A stretch of DNA of 64,000 bases from Morella rubra (Eukaryota > Streptophyta > Magnoliopsida > Fagales > Myricaceae): the NCBI GenBank assembly GCA_003952965.2, contig CM025852.1, positions 11,714,353 to 11,778,352 on the forward strand, written 5' to 3'. The notes beneath the pieces were generated by a model, which saw nothing but the letters and a program-made list of their open reading frames with translations, searched no databases and had not been told where the DNA came from. Below are positions 33,524 to 45,839 of the stretch, one piece after another (position 1 is the first letter of the stretch; each line of letters opens with the position of its first letter). The position numbers and the translations under genes were made by a program.

Positions 33524-34523
33524 NNNNNNNNNNNNNNNNNNNNNNNNNNNNNNNNNNNNNNNNNNNNNNNNNNNNNNNNNNNNNNNNNNNNNNNNNNNNN
33601 NNNNNNNNNNNNNNNNNNNNNNNNNNNNNNNNNNNNNNNNNNNNNNNNNNNNNNNNNNNNNNNNNNNNNNNNNNNNNNNNNNNNNNNNNNNNNNNNNNNN
33701 NNNNNNNNNNNNNNNNNNNNNNNNNNNNNNNNNNNNNNNNNNNNNNNNNNNNNNNNNNNNNNNNNNNNNNNNNNNNNNNNNNNNNNNNNNNNNNNNNNNN
33801 NNNNNNNNNNNNNNNNNNNNNNNNNNNNNNNNNNNNNNNNNNNNNNNNNNNNNNNNNNNNNNNNNNNNNNNNNNNNNNNNNNNNNNNNNNNNNNNNNNNN
33901 NNNNNNNNNNNNNNNNNNNNNNNNNNNNNNNNNNNNNNNNNNNNNNNNNNNNNNNNNNNNNNNNNNNNNNNNNNNNNNNNNNNNNNNNNNNNNNNNNNNN
34001 NNNNNNNNNNNNNNNNNNNNNNNNNNNNNNNNNNNNNNNNNNNNNNNNNNNNNNNNNNNNNNNNNNNNNNNNNNNNNNNNNNNNNNNNNNNNNNNNNNNN
34101 NNNNNNNNNNNNNNNNNNNNNNNNNNNNNNNNNNNNNNNNNNNNNNNNNNNNNNNNNNNNNNNNNNNNNNNNNNNNNNNNNNNNNNNNNNNNNNNNNNNN
34201 NNNNNNNNNNNNNNNNNNNNNNNNNNNNNNNNNNNNNNNNNNNNNNNNNNNNNNNNNNNNNNNNNNNNNNNNNNNNNNNNNNNNNNNNNNNNNNNNNNNN
34301 NNNNNNNNNNNNNNNNNNNNNNNNNNNNNNNNNNNNNNNNNNNNNNNNNNNNNNNNNNNNNNNNNNNNNNNNNNNNNNNNNNNNNNNNNNNNNNNNNNNN
34401 NNNNNNNNNNNNNNNNNNNNNNNNNNNNNNNNNNNNNNNNNNNNNNNNNNNNNNNNNNNNNNNNNNNNNNNNNNNNNNNNNNNNNNNNNNNNNNNNNNNN
34501 NNNNNNNNNNNNNNNNNNNNNNN
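33524..34523. other. assembly gap of exactly 1000 N
   Basis: The round length shows a placeholder of unknown true size. The sequence on either side is unrelated, so the two contigs may not be truly adjacent. Confidence 0.98.
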
Positions 34524-35546
34524 CTGACCACAGACGCTCAGCCTACAAAGGTGAAATCCAGGAATTAGAATTTCATACTACATAAAAGCTTAATGGCATC
34601 AACTCAAGTTAAACAAGAAATCATATTGGCATATGCATCATATACATCTGGACTGGATACAAGCTGCACTTTGTATAAATCTGTAATATTTCACTAATCT
34701 ATTACATTTTATTGGATCAAATCTTAACAAGCCAATATTTGGATTAGATAATGGTTTATGCACATTCATGAATACCAACTTTCACCCGACAATTGTCTAT
34801 CCAATCCAGAACTCATATGTTTAAGTAGACTTTTAGCATTTAAAAACCTATTCTTTTGAGCATTTTGTAGATGAGATAGTTTTAAGCTCCAACAATCTTG
34901 ATATTTGGGAAGCATGATGAACACTAGAGATAATGTAATCCAGTAGTAAGTTTGGCAAAATATGGATTCAATGATTTGTTATTGAGTGGTGCAACATTGC
35001 TATGGAGGTACACAAGGTGTAACTTCTAAAGACATATTACAAACCCAATAAAGGAAGTTAAGCTCAACTTTTATTGCATTTATGAAATTGTTTTGTAATT
35101 ATAAAAGATCATGAAACTTTCGAGGACTAACCAAAGCAAGGTATTTTACAAGGATTTTCTGGGCAATGCTGTTCTTCTGAATAAAGCCATATCCATGGTA
35201 GATTGAAGCACCTTAAAAAAGGACAAAAAAACAAAAACATTTGCTTTTCAAGCACATATATGACACTGGAAAATGGATAAGGATCCCCTAGTATTCTTAT
35301 GTTGTTCCACTGGGTAGATCTATTTCACTCTTAACACTATCTTCAAATTCAATGGTAGGGAATCTCACCACATCGCTTCTTATCACGTTCACATTCAAAT
35401 CTCAAATAGGCTAAACATGGAAACATATCACAATAACAAATATGTGAGTTTATGTCAAAATCCTTAGCATTGAATTTAAAGCCATTCACCATGTAGAATA
35501 CCTACAAAACAAGATCTTTGACACATAAAAAAACAAACGCGTTCTA
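34524..35546. other. downstream flank of the AS8-like gene, no gene seen
   Basis: This is AT-rich sequence. The part near 35200-35546 probably carries the 3' untranslated region of the minus-strand gene. No repeat or reading frame of note was found. Confidence 0.5.
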
Positions 35547-38500
35547 TCAGTTCCGTACCATGCCATTCAGTTTGGTGCCCTCCCCTTCTAAAACTGGATT
35601 CTGCAGAAAACTGTGAATTACTCTTTCTGTTCTGCCAAAAGGTGCATCAGTTGGAGTTCCTTGTGAAGCGAAATTCTCATATGTTGAACCTGAGCTGATA
35701 TTTCCATATCCAGGCAAACCTTGAGAGGTGTCTCCAGGTAATTTGGTTCCCAACTCCATGATACTTCCAACTGGGTTTTGGTTTATTGATTGATTCATCA
35801 TGCTAATTCCACTTTGCATAGAGGCTGGAAGAACACCTTGTCCAATGGGTAAGTTGGGAGCAACTCCAAACTTCAGCATCATCTTTGCCATTGCTTGCTA
35901 GCAAATAAAGGATTTGACTTTTAGGCTCATGAATCCACGAAAGCCAATGCATGTGCAGTAACTGGTACAAGCAAAAAAATACATACTACGAGATAAGATT
36001 GGATTTGATGCAACACAGCGGGTTTAACAGCAAGGCCTGCAATGTAAAATCAATTTTTCCGATATCATAAACTGTAATCATTAGAATGCAGGAATAAGGG
36101 AGCATCAGAGCATGCATGCATAAAATTATTCTCTTGAGAGAGGGTGATAGCATTGACATCAGATAATAAATTAAAATATGATATATATCTTATTCTCTTT
36201 TGGTTGTTCTCTTCAGTTCAGGAGCACCCTAAGAAAGTGTCCACGACAGCGAGATACAAAGAATTTGATGAAGGCCCTAAAAGGAGAAGCATGAGACTTG
36301 TTGAAAAAAGGGTGGACATGTGAGGAGCACTTGAGCTCATTAATGGCATTTTGTGAATATTAAAGTTAATGATAGTTTTCTAATTTCGAATAGGGTAAAT
36401 AAGAGCTTAATGGTCAATTAAGCATTAAAATTTATCTAGGTTAAGTTTAATTAGTCGTGAACTGGATTATTCATTCATATTGAAACTTATTGGCGATGGC
36501 TTGTTTTTGCCTTGGGGATTCTTGAACTTTCGATTTTCTAGGATTCATAACTCTTGGAATACTTGGGCTAGCTTGATGCAATTCATTGAATCCAAGTTAG
36601 AAGATCTTATTCTTGGAATTCATTGAATAGGGTTTGATCTAGTCTATCCTTTTATCTTTCTTCATACGTTCGAATTGTACTCTTGCAATCCATTGAATAG
36701 AGTCAATTCAACCATCTTTTCTTTGTCTTGATATTTGATTATTGTTCTATTTCAATTTCCAAACCTTAATCTAGGTAAATCTCATTGATTTGTCTAGATT
36801 AAATCCCTACTTGAACCAAATCTCAAAATCTCATAAACCGTAGATTAATTTGGAGATTGTGATTGTGTAGATTGGTGGCTTGTTGATGGATCCGGAGCCA
36901 GGTCCTCAACAGAATTTAAGCTATGATACCAAGTACAACACAGGATCTTGAACTTCATGAGTAGCTTAGGTTCCCTGGTAAGTTCCTGAAGGTTTCTTGG
37001 ATCAGCTTTGAGATGTAAGAGCCATAGGAATATTTTAGTCTTTGCTTATCTATTAACCCTAGCTGCAGGAGAAAGGGTCCGTAGGAAATATTCAAGACAG
37101 GACAAACATATAGGAAGGGATGATTCTTTCATTGCATTGTAAATAAGATTGAATCTTGCAAGAATTTGATGCAGTAAAAAAGAACATAAAGAAAGATCAA
37201 GGCTAGGAAATCACTTCTCAGTTTCCTAAGCAATCACAAGGAAAAGACAATCACCCTTAAAACTTTAATAGAGCTGGCTGAAATTTTGTCCAGTCATACT
37301 TTGGATTGGATCACATAGATGCATTTAATTGATATAACAAGTACTAGGATTTACAAGTTAAACAGAAAATTAATTTGAAGAAAAAAAAGATATCCTTAAG
37401 GGAATTCTGAACTACTCATTGAAATAGAAGAAAGGCCAAAATTTCCCACATGACTGATGGTCCTCAGGTGTAGCCCATTCAGTCAAATCTTAAAATTACC
37501 AGACTAGCCTAACACTGAAAACTGAAGGAAATGCCAACTGATACTAACCAACCAACTCCCTATTTAAAAACAAAATTCTAAAACTAATACTCAATACTGA
37601 CTACAGACAAGGAAAAGTGCTGAATTGGATGCCACAATGAGAGTAGATCATCTTGCAAATATTTTCATCTTGATCATGTTTTTCCAAGAGCCTTTTGGTG
37701 GCTGTAACGTCCATACCAGGCAAATTCTCTATGCCCTCCTGTAAAGGAATTGATATACCCATGATCCCCATGCTTGGAATGATTGAGAAGTCATGATTTC
37801 ATTTCAATGAGACTCCAGTGTACCTGAGCTTGTAGGCTCATTTTAAAATGACAACAGAAAATAGACGTAGCACTATTTCAGCACCACTTCTGATATTTCC
37901 ACACCCACCAATCACACATTGGGTCCCACCATATCAGGGCCGGATGCAGAAGAATAAATTTAGCATGGCCCTTGTACCAAATAAGTAAACTATGACTCTA
38001 TGATATACAGTAGTGACAATTTACTATTTCTCATACCAATCTCCTGCTAGATCTGGCATAAGCTCGTCTAAATTGAGTAATAAGCGCTGTAAAGTTAGGT
38101 TTCACAGAAAATTTACTCTTTCCAATGAACCTTCAGTTCTTGAGCAAGTTTTATTCATGTAGAATGCCATAATTCACATGCCCCGAACATTCACTTCCAA
38201 AGAAGCTTCAGGTCTTGAACAAGTTTTCTCTATGTAGAATGCATTAGCTTGTGTACCCTAATATAAAGCAGCATTTGCACCTCAAAGCATTTCCCATTCC
38301 TTGCACACACACACAAAAAAGGGGTTGAGGAATGCATGGTTGCTCAACAGGAATGCCCATGTACGATAACCCTTTAAGCTTTATGACTTTATCCTACCAT
38401 CATAGAGATTACATTAACCATATAAGAGATTTCTTCCCTAGAGAGTACAACATGACATACCAACACCGAAACCGTGGCCGATGCCTACACCACATCCAAT

Positions 38501-40260
38501 GCCTGCTTCAATATTCTTAGCTCCCAGCTTTCTCAACTGAAAAATAAGAGGCAAGAGGCAAAATATTCTAAATAGAAGTACATAGCCATGTTAAGAAATC
38601 AATAGAAAACAAATAAGAAAATGAAGTTTGACTTACCGAGTCATTCACATGTCTACTAACACCAGAAAAAGCATCACTTGCCCCGCTGGTGGCACTCATA
38701 ACTTGATTTAGCATAGGTAATGCACCTGGTAGATAGGTGGAATGAAAAATTATCAGGTCCATTGATATCTGCCAATAAGGTAAAGATAGAACCAAGAACC
38801 TACTAAAAAATATCGCCATTTAAATATACAAGTGAGCTATTGTTTCCCCACACCATTTGATCTCATCTAATCTAATGAGGCATTCAAGAACCAAGCAAGT
38901 CTGAAGAATGAACTAACTACATTTACTTACTCTATAAGAAGGATCAAATCAGTAACCGTTGATAAGAAATATAAGATCCCAATGGCATTTGAAGGCACCA
39001 ATAGAACAAACAATCCTCACAATAAAATCCAACCGAGATTCATATGGGAAAGAATGACTAAAAATCAAGCCGTAGAACTTGGCAGTAAAATAAAATAGCA
39101 TGATTTATGAGCAAACAAAGATGAGCCTAAATAACAAAATGAAAACTTTTGTTCATGTGCATACTGATTCCAGAAGAATTTTGTGGGGGGAAGTTAATAC
39201 CTCAAGGAATTATCTATCCCTTATCAGCAATATCATGCCTACCTAACCATGAGTGACCACAGCCAAAGTTAGCAACAAGGAAAAACAAGAAAATTAACTC
39301 CATCCACTAATTGCATCCTGTTTCAAACTTTAGACAATTACTTCAAAGTAGTATGAGTTATCATATTCCTACAATTAAACAGAGAACTTGAGAAAGACCA
39401 GCTCCAAAACATAGGTACATGGCAGCATTTTGACGAACAAGTCCTAGTGATTGAACCTATTAGAAAAACAATCAATTACCAGGAAAAAAGGAAAAACCTA
39501 GAAAAATTTTGCAAGAAGATAGAAAGCGATAGACTTTTTTGTGGGGCATGGAAACATGCCTCCATAGACACAATTTTGGCAGAACATATGCCACGATAAT
39601 GCATTCACTGACATAATGATGACCAGTGTAAAAGAATGTTGCTCTGTTTTTGCTTAGCTCTGATTAGAACCCCCGCGAAACAGAAATTTATGCCTTAGAT
39701 AAACATCAAGTTCAGATTACATGAATAGGAATCAACAAACATAATCAATATGACTTCTTCTCCACAATATGGTTTGCCTTAAACACTGAATGGGATTCTG
39801 TTTCCTATGTAACCCAACTTAACAAAAAAAAAAAGCAATTAATTTAGTGCGATTTACAGCATTTTCTAACCAACCAGAGCCAAAACCCCAAAACAAAACT
39901 GACAAAATAGAAAGCAACAGAAGATGATACCACATTTATTCCTGGGCGCTAATCCTAAATGGGTTTCACCAACTTTGTTTTTGAAGAGATTTGAAAAGTC
40001 CATCTTCCCGACTAATTTAAATTTTCTGACAAAGAACGACACAGAAACTGAAAAGGGGAGTTGTTACCCAGATTTATGGGGCGGCCCATGCCGATACCAA
40101 TACCACAGCCGATGCCAAAGCCAGTGAATACTTGACCCACTTTCAAAGTAAAAGGATTCTCTATTCGGATTCCCTGAAACTGATTCGCCTTTCTCTGATT
40201 GGTCACTACGCTACTGTTACTACTACTAACAGTATTACTGGTACTACCAGCAGCCTCCAT
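35547..40260 (-). CDS. five-exon gene, glycine-rich protein resembling plant cadmium-induced protein AS8
   Basis: Exons (minus strand) are 40260-40068, 38725-38637, 38536-38461, 36036-35990 and 35897-35547. All four introns are GT-AG (about 1342, 100, 2424 and 92 bp) and every junction keeps the frame, giving 251 residues. The N-terminus is Ser/Thr/Asn-rich (1-27). ENPFTLKVGQVFTGFG and CGIGIGMGRPINLG follow at about 34-64. Exon 2 gives ALPMLNQVMSATSGASDAF, exon 3 gives RKLGAKNIEAGIGCGVGIGH, and exon 4 a short LAVKPAVLHQIQSYL. The last exon is Met/Ser/Gly-rich and ends NGMVRN. Two GxGxGxG blocks (one ending exon 1, one in exon 3) could form glycine-zipper membrane or packing helices. From memory this pattern matches the plant AS8 family, whose function is little known; the family call is moderately sure and the gene model is strong. 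Confidence 0.8.
36185..37400 (-). mobile_element. probable retrotransposon debris inside intron 3
   Basis: gctatgatacca at 36920-36931 is, on the minus strand, a primer-binding-site-like TGGTATCATAGC, one base off the tRNA-Met site. An LTR would lie to its right. The stretch to its left has a repeated phrase, cattgaatagggt and cattgaatagagt, but no coding. It explains the length of this intron; its limits are guesses. Confidence 0.3.
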
Positions 40261-41290
40261 TCTTCAACGACTACCCTTTTTTCTAACAGCTAAAGCTACT
40301 GGCTATATTGTCTGAAATTTCGGTTCGTGTTTTCCCTCTCTCTTGCTCTGAAACATTTCGACAAGGCAACCAAAATAATAATAATAACTAAACCAAAATT
40401 AATATATATATATATTGGGTCTCCAGAAACACATAGGAAAAATTAAAAACACCAAATAACACAGAAAATAATAAATTAAAATAAATAAATAGTTTAGAAA
40501 TTCAAAATTATTTTTTTTATAATTTGTCTAGCTTAGATATATTTTGTCTTTTTGTACTTTTTTTAAAACTAATATTCTTTATTTAGGGATTAACTTTAAT
40601 TTTTTTTAATTATTTATGTATAAGAACGTTATTTATGCATATAAATAATTTTTTTTTTGTACAATTTTCAAATTATTTTACATTTTATATAAAGGTAATG
40701 TCATAGCAAGTCCTCTAATTAATTATAAGCCAAAATTAATCTAGCCTCCCTAAGTTTCAAAAAGGTGATTTGAGCCTTTATATTAAACTACATCTAAAAT
40801 AACCAAAATGCTCTTACAAGACAAAATTATTTAAAATGTTTTAAAATTCATTAAAAATAAAAAATGATACATATAAGAAAAAAAAATATTTCTAAAATAA
40901 AAATATTAAAACTCTATTTAAATAATCTATTTATTTTTAATTTTTTCTTTGATTTATTTTTTTTATTTTTTAAAATTTTGTCCTTTTTTTTTTTCTAAGC
41001 GATATTTCGGTCATTTAATCAAACAGAAAGCAAGAATTAATCTTGTTCAAAACATAAGGAGCTCAAATCGCCTTTTTAAAACTTAGGAAGTCAAAATTAA
41101 TTTTAGCATAAGTCATACTTTTACAATTATTTTCTTCTTATTACATATATAGTATGGGGTTAGGTGCTGGAAATGCTCCGGTATCTTCTACAAAAGGTAT
41201 ACTGATTTATCCACCAGGACCTTTGGAGGCTAAAACATTAAAAAAGTTAAAAATTATAAAAAAAAAAAATGTTAAAAGAGAAAAAAAAAT
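40261..41290. other. promoter side of the AS8-like gene and AT-rich spacer
   Basis: The first about 100 bp upstream of the start codon hold a short pyrimidine/purine-rich leader and an (at)n run near 40405. Beyond about 40.5 kb the sequence is very AT-rich (long T and A runs), with an inverted tcaaaatta / taattttg-type arrangement near 40.73 and 41.09 kb that may be another MITE. No gene was recognised. Confidence 0.45.
40725..41110. mobile_element. possible Mutator-like MITE
   Basis: The left part (taagccaaaattaatctagcctccctaagtttcaaaaa-type, about 40728-40767) recurs inverted at about 41056-41107 (aaaacttaggaagtcaaaattaat, then agcataagtcat). This is a long inverted repeat with non-coding AT-rich filling. 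No target duplication was fixed. Confidence 0.45.
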
Positions 41291-41299
41291 TTGCTACTG

Positions 41300-41665
41300 A
41301 TTTTTGGAGGCCTGGCCATGGCCCCCAGCTTTGTCAGTATATCTTCAACAAATCATTCGAACGCCACTCGTAGACCGCTGGCTGTGGCCGGCCATCAGCC
41401 CTCCCGCTTCAGACGGCAGGGTTGGAGATGCATGGCACCCCGTCACTGCCAATCTTGGGCAAAGATGCTTGCCAACTGCGATCAAGCCTGAACCAGCTTT
41501 AGATCATATAGAACTGAAAGATAGCGTCATCTCTTTCCACTAACCATACGTGCAAATCCGTGGGGTCTGTGTGCTTCTATAGGGATAACGTTATCATCCC
41601 TAGACTCGTTACCCTTGGACCCTTGTTGGAACTTAAGAATTTGGAATGCGAAGGGCGGAATCGTG
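41300..41665 (+). pseudogene. C-terminal fragment of a plant FAD-dependent monooxygenase (MO1/MO2-like)
   Basis: One frame from 41304 reads RTPLVDRWLWPAISPPAS, then GRV-GDAWHP and NLGQ, matching the FAD-binding block of plant FAD monooxygenases related to salicylate hydroxylase, which normally reads GRVxxxGDAWHPxxxNLGQGxCxALEDA. Residues are missing inside GRV-GD and after LGQ, where the frame drifts. A second frame at 41584-41653 gives DNVIIPRLVTLGPLLELKNL, the usual far C-terminus. The N-terminal two-thirds are absent. This is a dead fragment between AT-rich stretches. Confidence 0.75.
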
Positions 41666-41669
41666 TTCA

Positions 41670-42680
41670 TATTTCTGGGAAGTGAGACACGATTTGGGAA
41701 AATGGCCTAAAAAACTCATACCTTACCATATTTGGTTAATGAACCTTTTTAAAAAAAAAAATGTTTTTCAATTTATAAAAAAAAAAAAAATTCAATCCTC
41801 ACAAGATTTTTTCACATACAAAATATTTCAATCTTCAATAAAATTTTCTATCTAATCATTGACTTAATTTCTGTTAAAACAACACAAAAGCCAAAAAAAA
41901 CTTTTAAAAACTCATAAAAAAACTCACAGAAAATTTTCCTTCAATCATATAATTTTTTTTTTCTCACAGTTTTTAAGAGAATAAATTTCAAAAAATTTCT
42001 ATTTCCAAATATCATTTACGTGGACCCCACTATTTACACAAACATCTAAAAAAAATTTCTTAACGATTACAAAAAAAAATATTTTCAAAACCAAACCATA
42101 CAATTTAAGTTCTTGAAAATTGTAGCTGCATTCTACCCATTGTGAACAAACTCTTAAGGATCCTTGGGGAGATCAAACAATGAGCATCTGCTCATTCTAA
42201 TCAAAGAAACTCATTGATTCCTGAGAGAGCTACAACACATACACGCCCTTCTCCAAATTTAAGTGCGTTTCTATGATTCGGATGGAAAATTTGATAAACC
42301 AAAAGACGACACATAGGAAGTTAAAACTTCACAATGAATAATGGATGCCCTAAAAAAATAATTGAAACTGAATGTAAACAATTATATATTCCTTTGTCCG
42401 TATTTACAAATATGAAAGACCCCACTCACTATGCTCTCAAATAGTGTTTACTTTGTCTGGTAGAATCGAACTCCATCAGCTACAATTCAGGATCAAGCTT
42501 GTATCCATACTCTCAATCATGACTTCTGCAAAAATAAAATTGACTCTAGTAGTTACATTCATTGAAATTAAAACATGAACGAATCTCCTAATGCCTTGGT
42601 AGGTAATTTGGAGAACAATTTTTTTGTTTTCTTAGATAAGAAAACCAATACCTTTTGCAAAACAACTTGTTTGTTAAGAC
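41670..42680. other. AT-rich spacer, no gene seen
   Basis: Many A and T runs are present, with no conserved reading frame and no clear repeat. Confidence 0.4.
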
Positions 42681-42699
42681 ATCCTTAATAATATTTTAC

Positions 42700-43290
42700 A
42701 GAACCACAACTCGCCCTCTCTCATCGGTGGGCAGGCCCCCGATGGAAGTAAGTGCTAGGTCCGCTTTAACCGCGGGGCGACGTCTCCACGAAGGTGGAGC
42801 AACCCAGTGGGTTTGAAGGCTATCAACTGTTGTTAGGGTGCTGCAGTTTTTATTATTGATATGTGGCATTCACAGCACTGGGTCTTGAACAAAACCTCAC
42901 CCCTCATCTCATTCTTAAGCTTACTAACCGTCGGCATGTTCTTCCTACGAGAGGGATGTATTGAATCACAGGTCATTGGCAACAATAATATCAACTTAAT
43001 AAAATCCATTTATTAAGCTCGATTGCCGCTCCACTCTGGGGTTTCTTCTATTTTCGTTTTGTTTCTTCCCTATCACAGGGGAGGTTGTACAGGGACTTCC
43101 TGTCCCTATGTTCATGTGTGGACCGTGGTGGGACTGTTCCCACGATATCTGGCGTCTGGATTGGTTGATTTGCTCTTAATCTTGTTGATGTTGGAGGGAT
43201 TTAGAGTCATTGTATGGGTTGGATTTATCCCCTTCTATGCTGTTTAATATAACGAATGAATATCTATTGCTTAGATTAAAAAAAAAAATT
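42700..43290 (+). mobile_element. possible 3' end of a LINE-type retroelement
   Basis: A GC-richer island ends with ctgtttaatataacgaatg and a short A run (near 43278-43290), as in many plant LINE tails. No coding domain of a LINE is visible, and no target duplication could be found. Confidence 0.3.
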
Positions 43291-43658
43291 TACTAATAGA
43301 ATCCATTGAAGTCTGCATTTGCTTACACATATATTTCCAAACAAAGTTTTTTTTGTTGTTGTTGTGTGCTTTCAGATGTTCAAGTGCATGAGCCACAGAA
43401 TACAAGTCAACAGAAAACATTTTTTATTGAAACAAACGGAGGTTTAAAGACTTAACAACAAAAAGGACATCAAACAGTTTTTTCACAAACAGATGATGGT
43501 CTATTCCCAAATGAAAAGGACCTAAGACTATTATACGAGAACTACTAGCATAAACCCGATCAATTAACCATCCAACAATCGAAGTACACAGGAACTTTGG
43601 CGAATGGGCAATAGAGGAATTGAGAAAATGGGTCAGCCATGAATTGAAATTTTTTTAA

Positions 43659-43922
43659 TCAATACCAGGGGTGGGAGAAGAACCAGAGGACGATGACGCA
43701 GAGCAGGAGGACGAGAGGGATGACGTGGACGGAGGACTCAGCGAATCTGAGACGGGACCTTTCTTTCTTGGCCACCATGGAGATGGGATCAAAAGTAGGC
43801 AGTTTTCGGTCGGCGTCAGAGGAAGACAACAATGAAGGTGATGAGAACTCTTCGGAGACCCTGGAAGTGCTTGACGACCTAAGCATCTTCTGCTTCGCTT
43901 TGGACTCCAACGCAGAAACCAA
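43659..43922 (-). CDS. small single-pass membrane protein, tail-anchored type
   Basis: This is a single-exon frame of 87 residues. Residues 1-60 are Ser-, Lys- and Arg-rich without a signal peptide (AKQKMLRSSSTSRVSEE near the start, LPTFDPISMVAKKERSRLRF before the helix). Residues about 66-83 (HVIPLVLLLCVIVLWFF) form one hydrophobic helix just before the C-terminus. Such architecture inserts post-translationally with the N-terminus in the cytosol. Similar short uncharacterised proteins are annotated in many flowering plants as transmembrane protein. The function is unknown. A plus-strand frame over the same bases is a shadow. Confidence 0.7.
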   Translation of the reverse strand: MVSALESKAKQKMLRSSSTSRVSEEFSSPSLLSSSDADRKLPTFDPISMVAKKERSRLRFAESSVHVIPLVLLLCVIVLWFFSHPWY

Positions 43923-44089
43923 GAGAATCCAGAGGAGGGATTTGTTTCGACTTTGGAGGGTGTGCTTTGGTTTTTATTTCTTTCTGGTCCAAGTCGGCAA
44001 CTCCCGAAAAAGAAAATATAAAGCCGGTAAGTTTCTGGCTTTCTGCCAGAAAAGTCTTCAGTCCTGTCTAATACATAGTTAATATATTA

Positions 44090-44793
44090 ATAAATCTTAT
44101 TAATGGCACAAACAGAATTAATTAATTAAAAATACAGTTAAAAAATGAAAATTAAATCATTAAAATAATATTTAATGTAATATATGTCATTAATAAAATT
44201 TATTAATGAATTAGCAATACCAAAAGTCTTGTTAAAACTAAAATTTTAAGATCTAAATTTTCTCTCTATTTTATAAAAATGCCCCCTCGCAATCTAGAAT
44301 CCTAAATTTCGTCCCTCGTGCTCATTTTGACTATTTAAATTTAGAGTTACGTTTAGTTGGTGTCTTGTCTAACTTTTAAGGATGAAAATATGAAATATAT
44401 CTTAATTTTTTATTAAAAATAATGAGGATAAATAAAATATAAGATTTCTTTTCAAATGTATGAATGGTTTTCAATTGAGACAAATCAACCTGAAAGAATT
44501 TGGTTGCACAACTTTCAAAAACATTTATTAATTATTTTTTTTTTTTGGTTATGATTTAAGAAACATTACGCACCCATCCAAGAGAAGAAAATAACATCAG
44601 ACATTACTCCCTTCGTAATTTGGTTGCATAATTTCAGTTGAAAGTAATTAACTATATATAATGAACCATTATGAAATCAGGTTGAAATTTACTACCAATT
44701 AAATTCGAGAATTTCACATAACGTGAGAACCATCGGAACATAATGAGATTACCATGAAAATTAATGAGCTATATATTGATTAAGATAACATCA
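44090..44793. other. AT-rich spacer, no gene seen
   Basis: This is upstream of the small membrane-protein gene. attaattaa-rich stretches and T runs are present, with no recognised feature. Confidence 0.4.
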
Positions 44794-45599
44794 TTTAGAA
44801 AAGGCTTAATTATTCCATTGGTCCCTGGGTTATCGCGAAATCCCAATTTGGTTTTTCAGGGTATTTTTCATCTTGGATTAGTAGTCCCTAGGGAATTTAA
44901 CATTATGTATTTGGTCTTTTCCTTCATATGAGGACAACAACTAGACAAAATGTCCTACGTGGGTAACGAGGGCCATGTCACTTCTAATTGTACTTGTCAA
45001 GTATACTTGCCTTCCATGTAGATTTTTTATTTGGATAAATGTAAAATCAGTCCATGTGGTATACGCGAAACTCAAATTAGTTCTCGTAATAACACAAGTA
45101 TAAAATTAGTCCCTCTGGTTCCATTTTCGTTTGACGTTGGTCCTCCATCAGGAATTGATTTATGAAATCAAAGGGATTAATTTTATGTTTTTCTTATCAC
45201 AAGGACTAATTCAATTTCCGCGTATACTACAGGGACTGATTTTGTATTTATCCCTTTTTTATTACACGTCAACTTTGGCCTACAGGGTTTGACCTTTACT
45301 CAAGATCTTGCCCTGCTCAACCCTCTCTCTAACTCTCTTTGCGGGACCAGTTGCTAAAGCCCAAGCCTCACCATCCGAAAGGGCAGGGACATGTGGTGAA
45401 TATAGATTAACGATGATGTGGCCCCGGTTACACACGTAGGACATTTCCATCCAACTGCGATCCTTAGATGACATAAATGACCAAACACAGAATGTTAAAT
45501 TTTCTAATGACTCGTCCAGGACAAAAAAATACTTTAGGGACTAAATTGAGATTTCGCGATACCCATGAGAACTAATGAACTAATTAATTCTTTAGAAAA
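44794..45599. mobile_element. Mutator-like non-autonomous element, outer of a nested pair
   Basis: The element (44803-45590) has inverted ends: ggcttaattattccattgg with tatcgcgaaatc on the left, and gatttcgcgatac with actaattaattc on the right. It is flanked by perfect 9-bp duplications TTTAGAAAA at 44794-44802 and 45591-45599, the length typical of Mutator-like elements. There is no transposase. A second element of the same kind is inserted at 45032-45254. Confidence 0.8.
45023..45263. mobile_element. Mutator-like MITE nested inside the outer element
   Basis: The element (45032-45254) has inverted ends ggataaatgtaaaatcagtcc and ggactgattttgtatttatcc, with internal tacgcgaaac / ttccgcgta. 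It is flanked by perfect 9-bp duplications TTTTTTATT (45023-45031 and 45255-45263). It inserted after the outer element. Confidence 0.85.
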
Positions 45600-45623
45600 A
45601 TCAAATTTTGATAAGTCACTAAT

Positions 45624-45785
45624 TGTTGAGGAGTAGAATTTGGAAGTTTGTGGAAGATTTGGTTCAACGTAGCAATTAGTTAGGATTACTCAAATAGTTG
45701 TTAGCTATATTTTGCAGTTGTTTGTCTCTTTATTGTAGGAGTTTGTGTCTATATTTTAGAAGTTGTGGTAGTAAGTTTACCTCCG
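45624..45785 (+). repeat. truncated gypsy LTR in plus orientation
   Basis: It begins TGTTGAGGAGTAGAAT and matches the complement of 46330-46487 at about 85%, stopping at gtagtaagtt. With the LTR at 46186-46487 it makes a large inverted repeat around a gag fragment. Confidence 0.65.
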
Positions 45786-45839
45786 AGATGGAATGATGCC
45801 AAGGAAACCCTTTTGTGCTTTTGTGGTGCCTTGATACTC

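Noticed and set aside
33225..34568. Frames of 337-447 codons across the N run
   Set aside because: They are artefacts of translating N.
43693..44082. 129-codon plus-strand frame overlapping the small membrane-protein gene
   Set aside because: It is antisense to a frame with a clear membrane helix and family-like pattern; the plus frame has neither.
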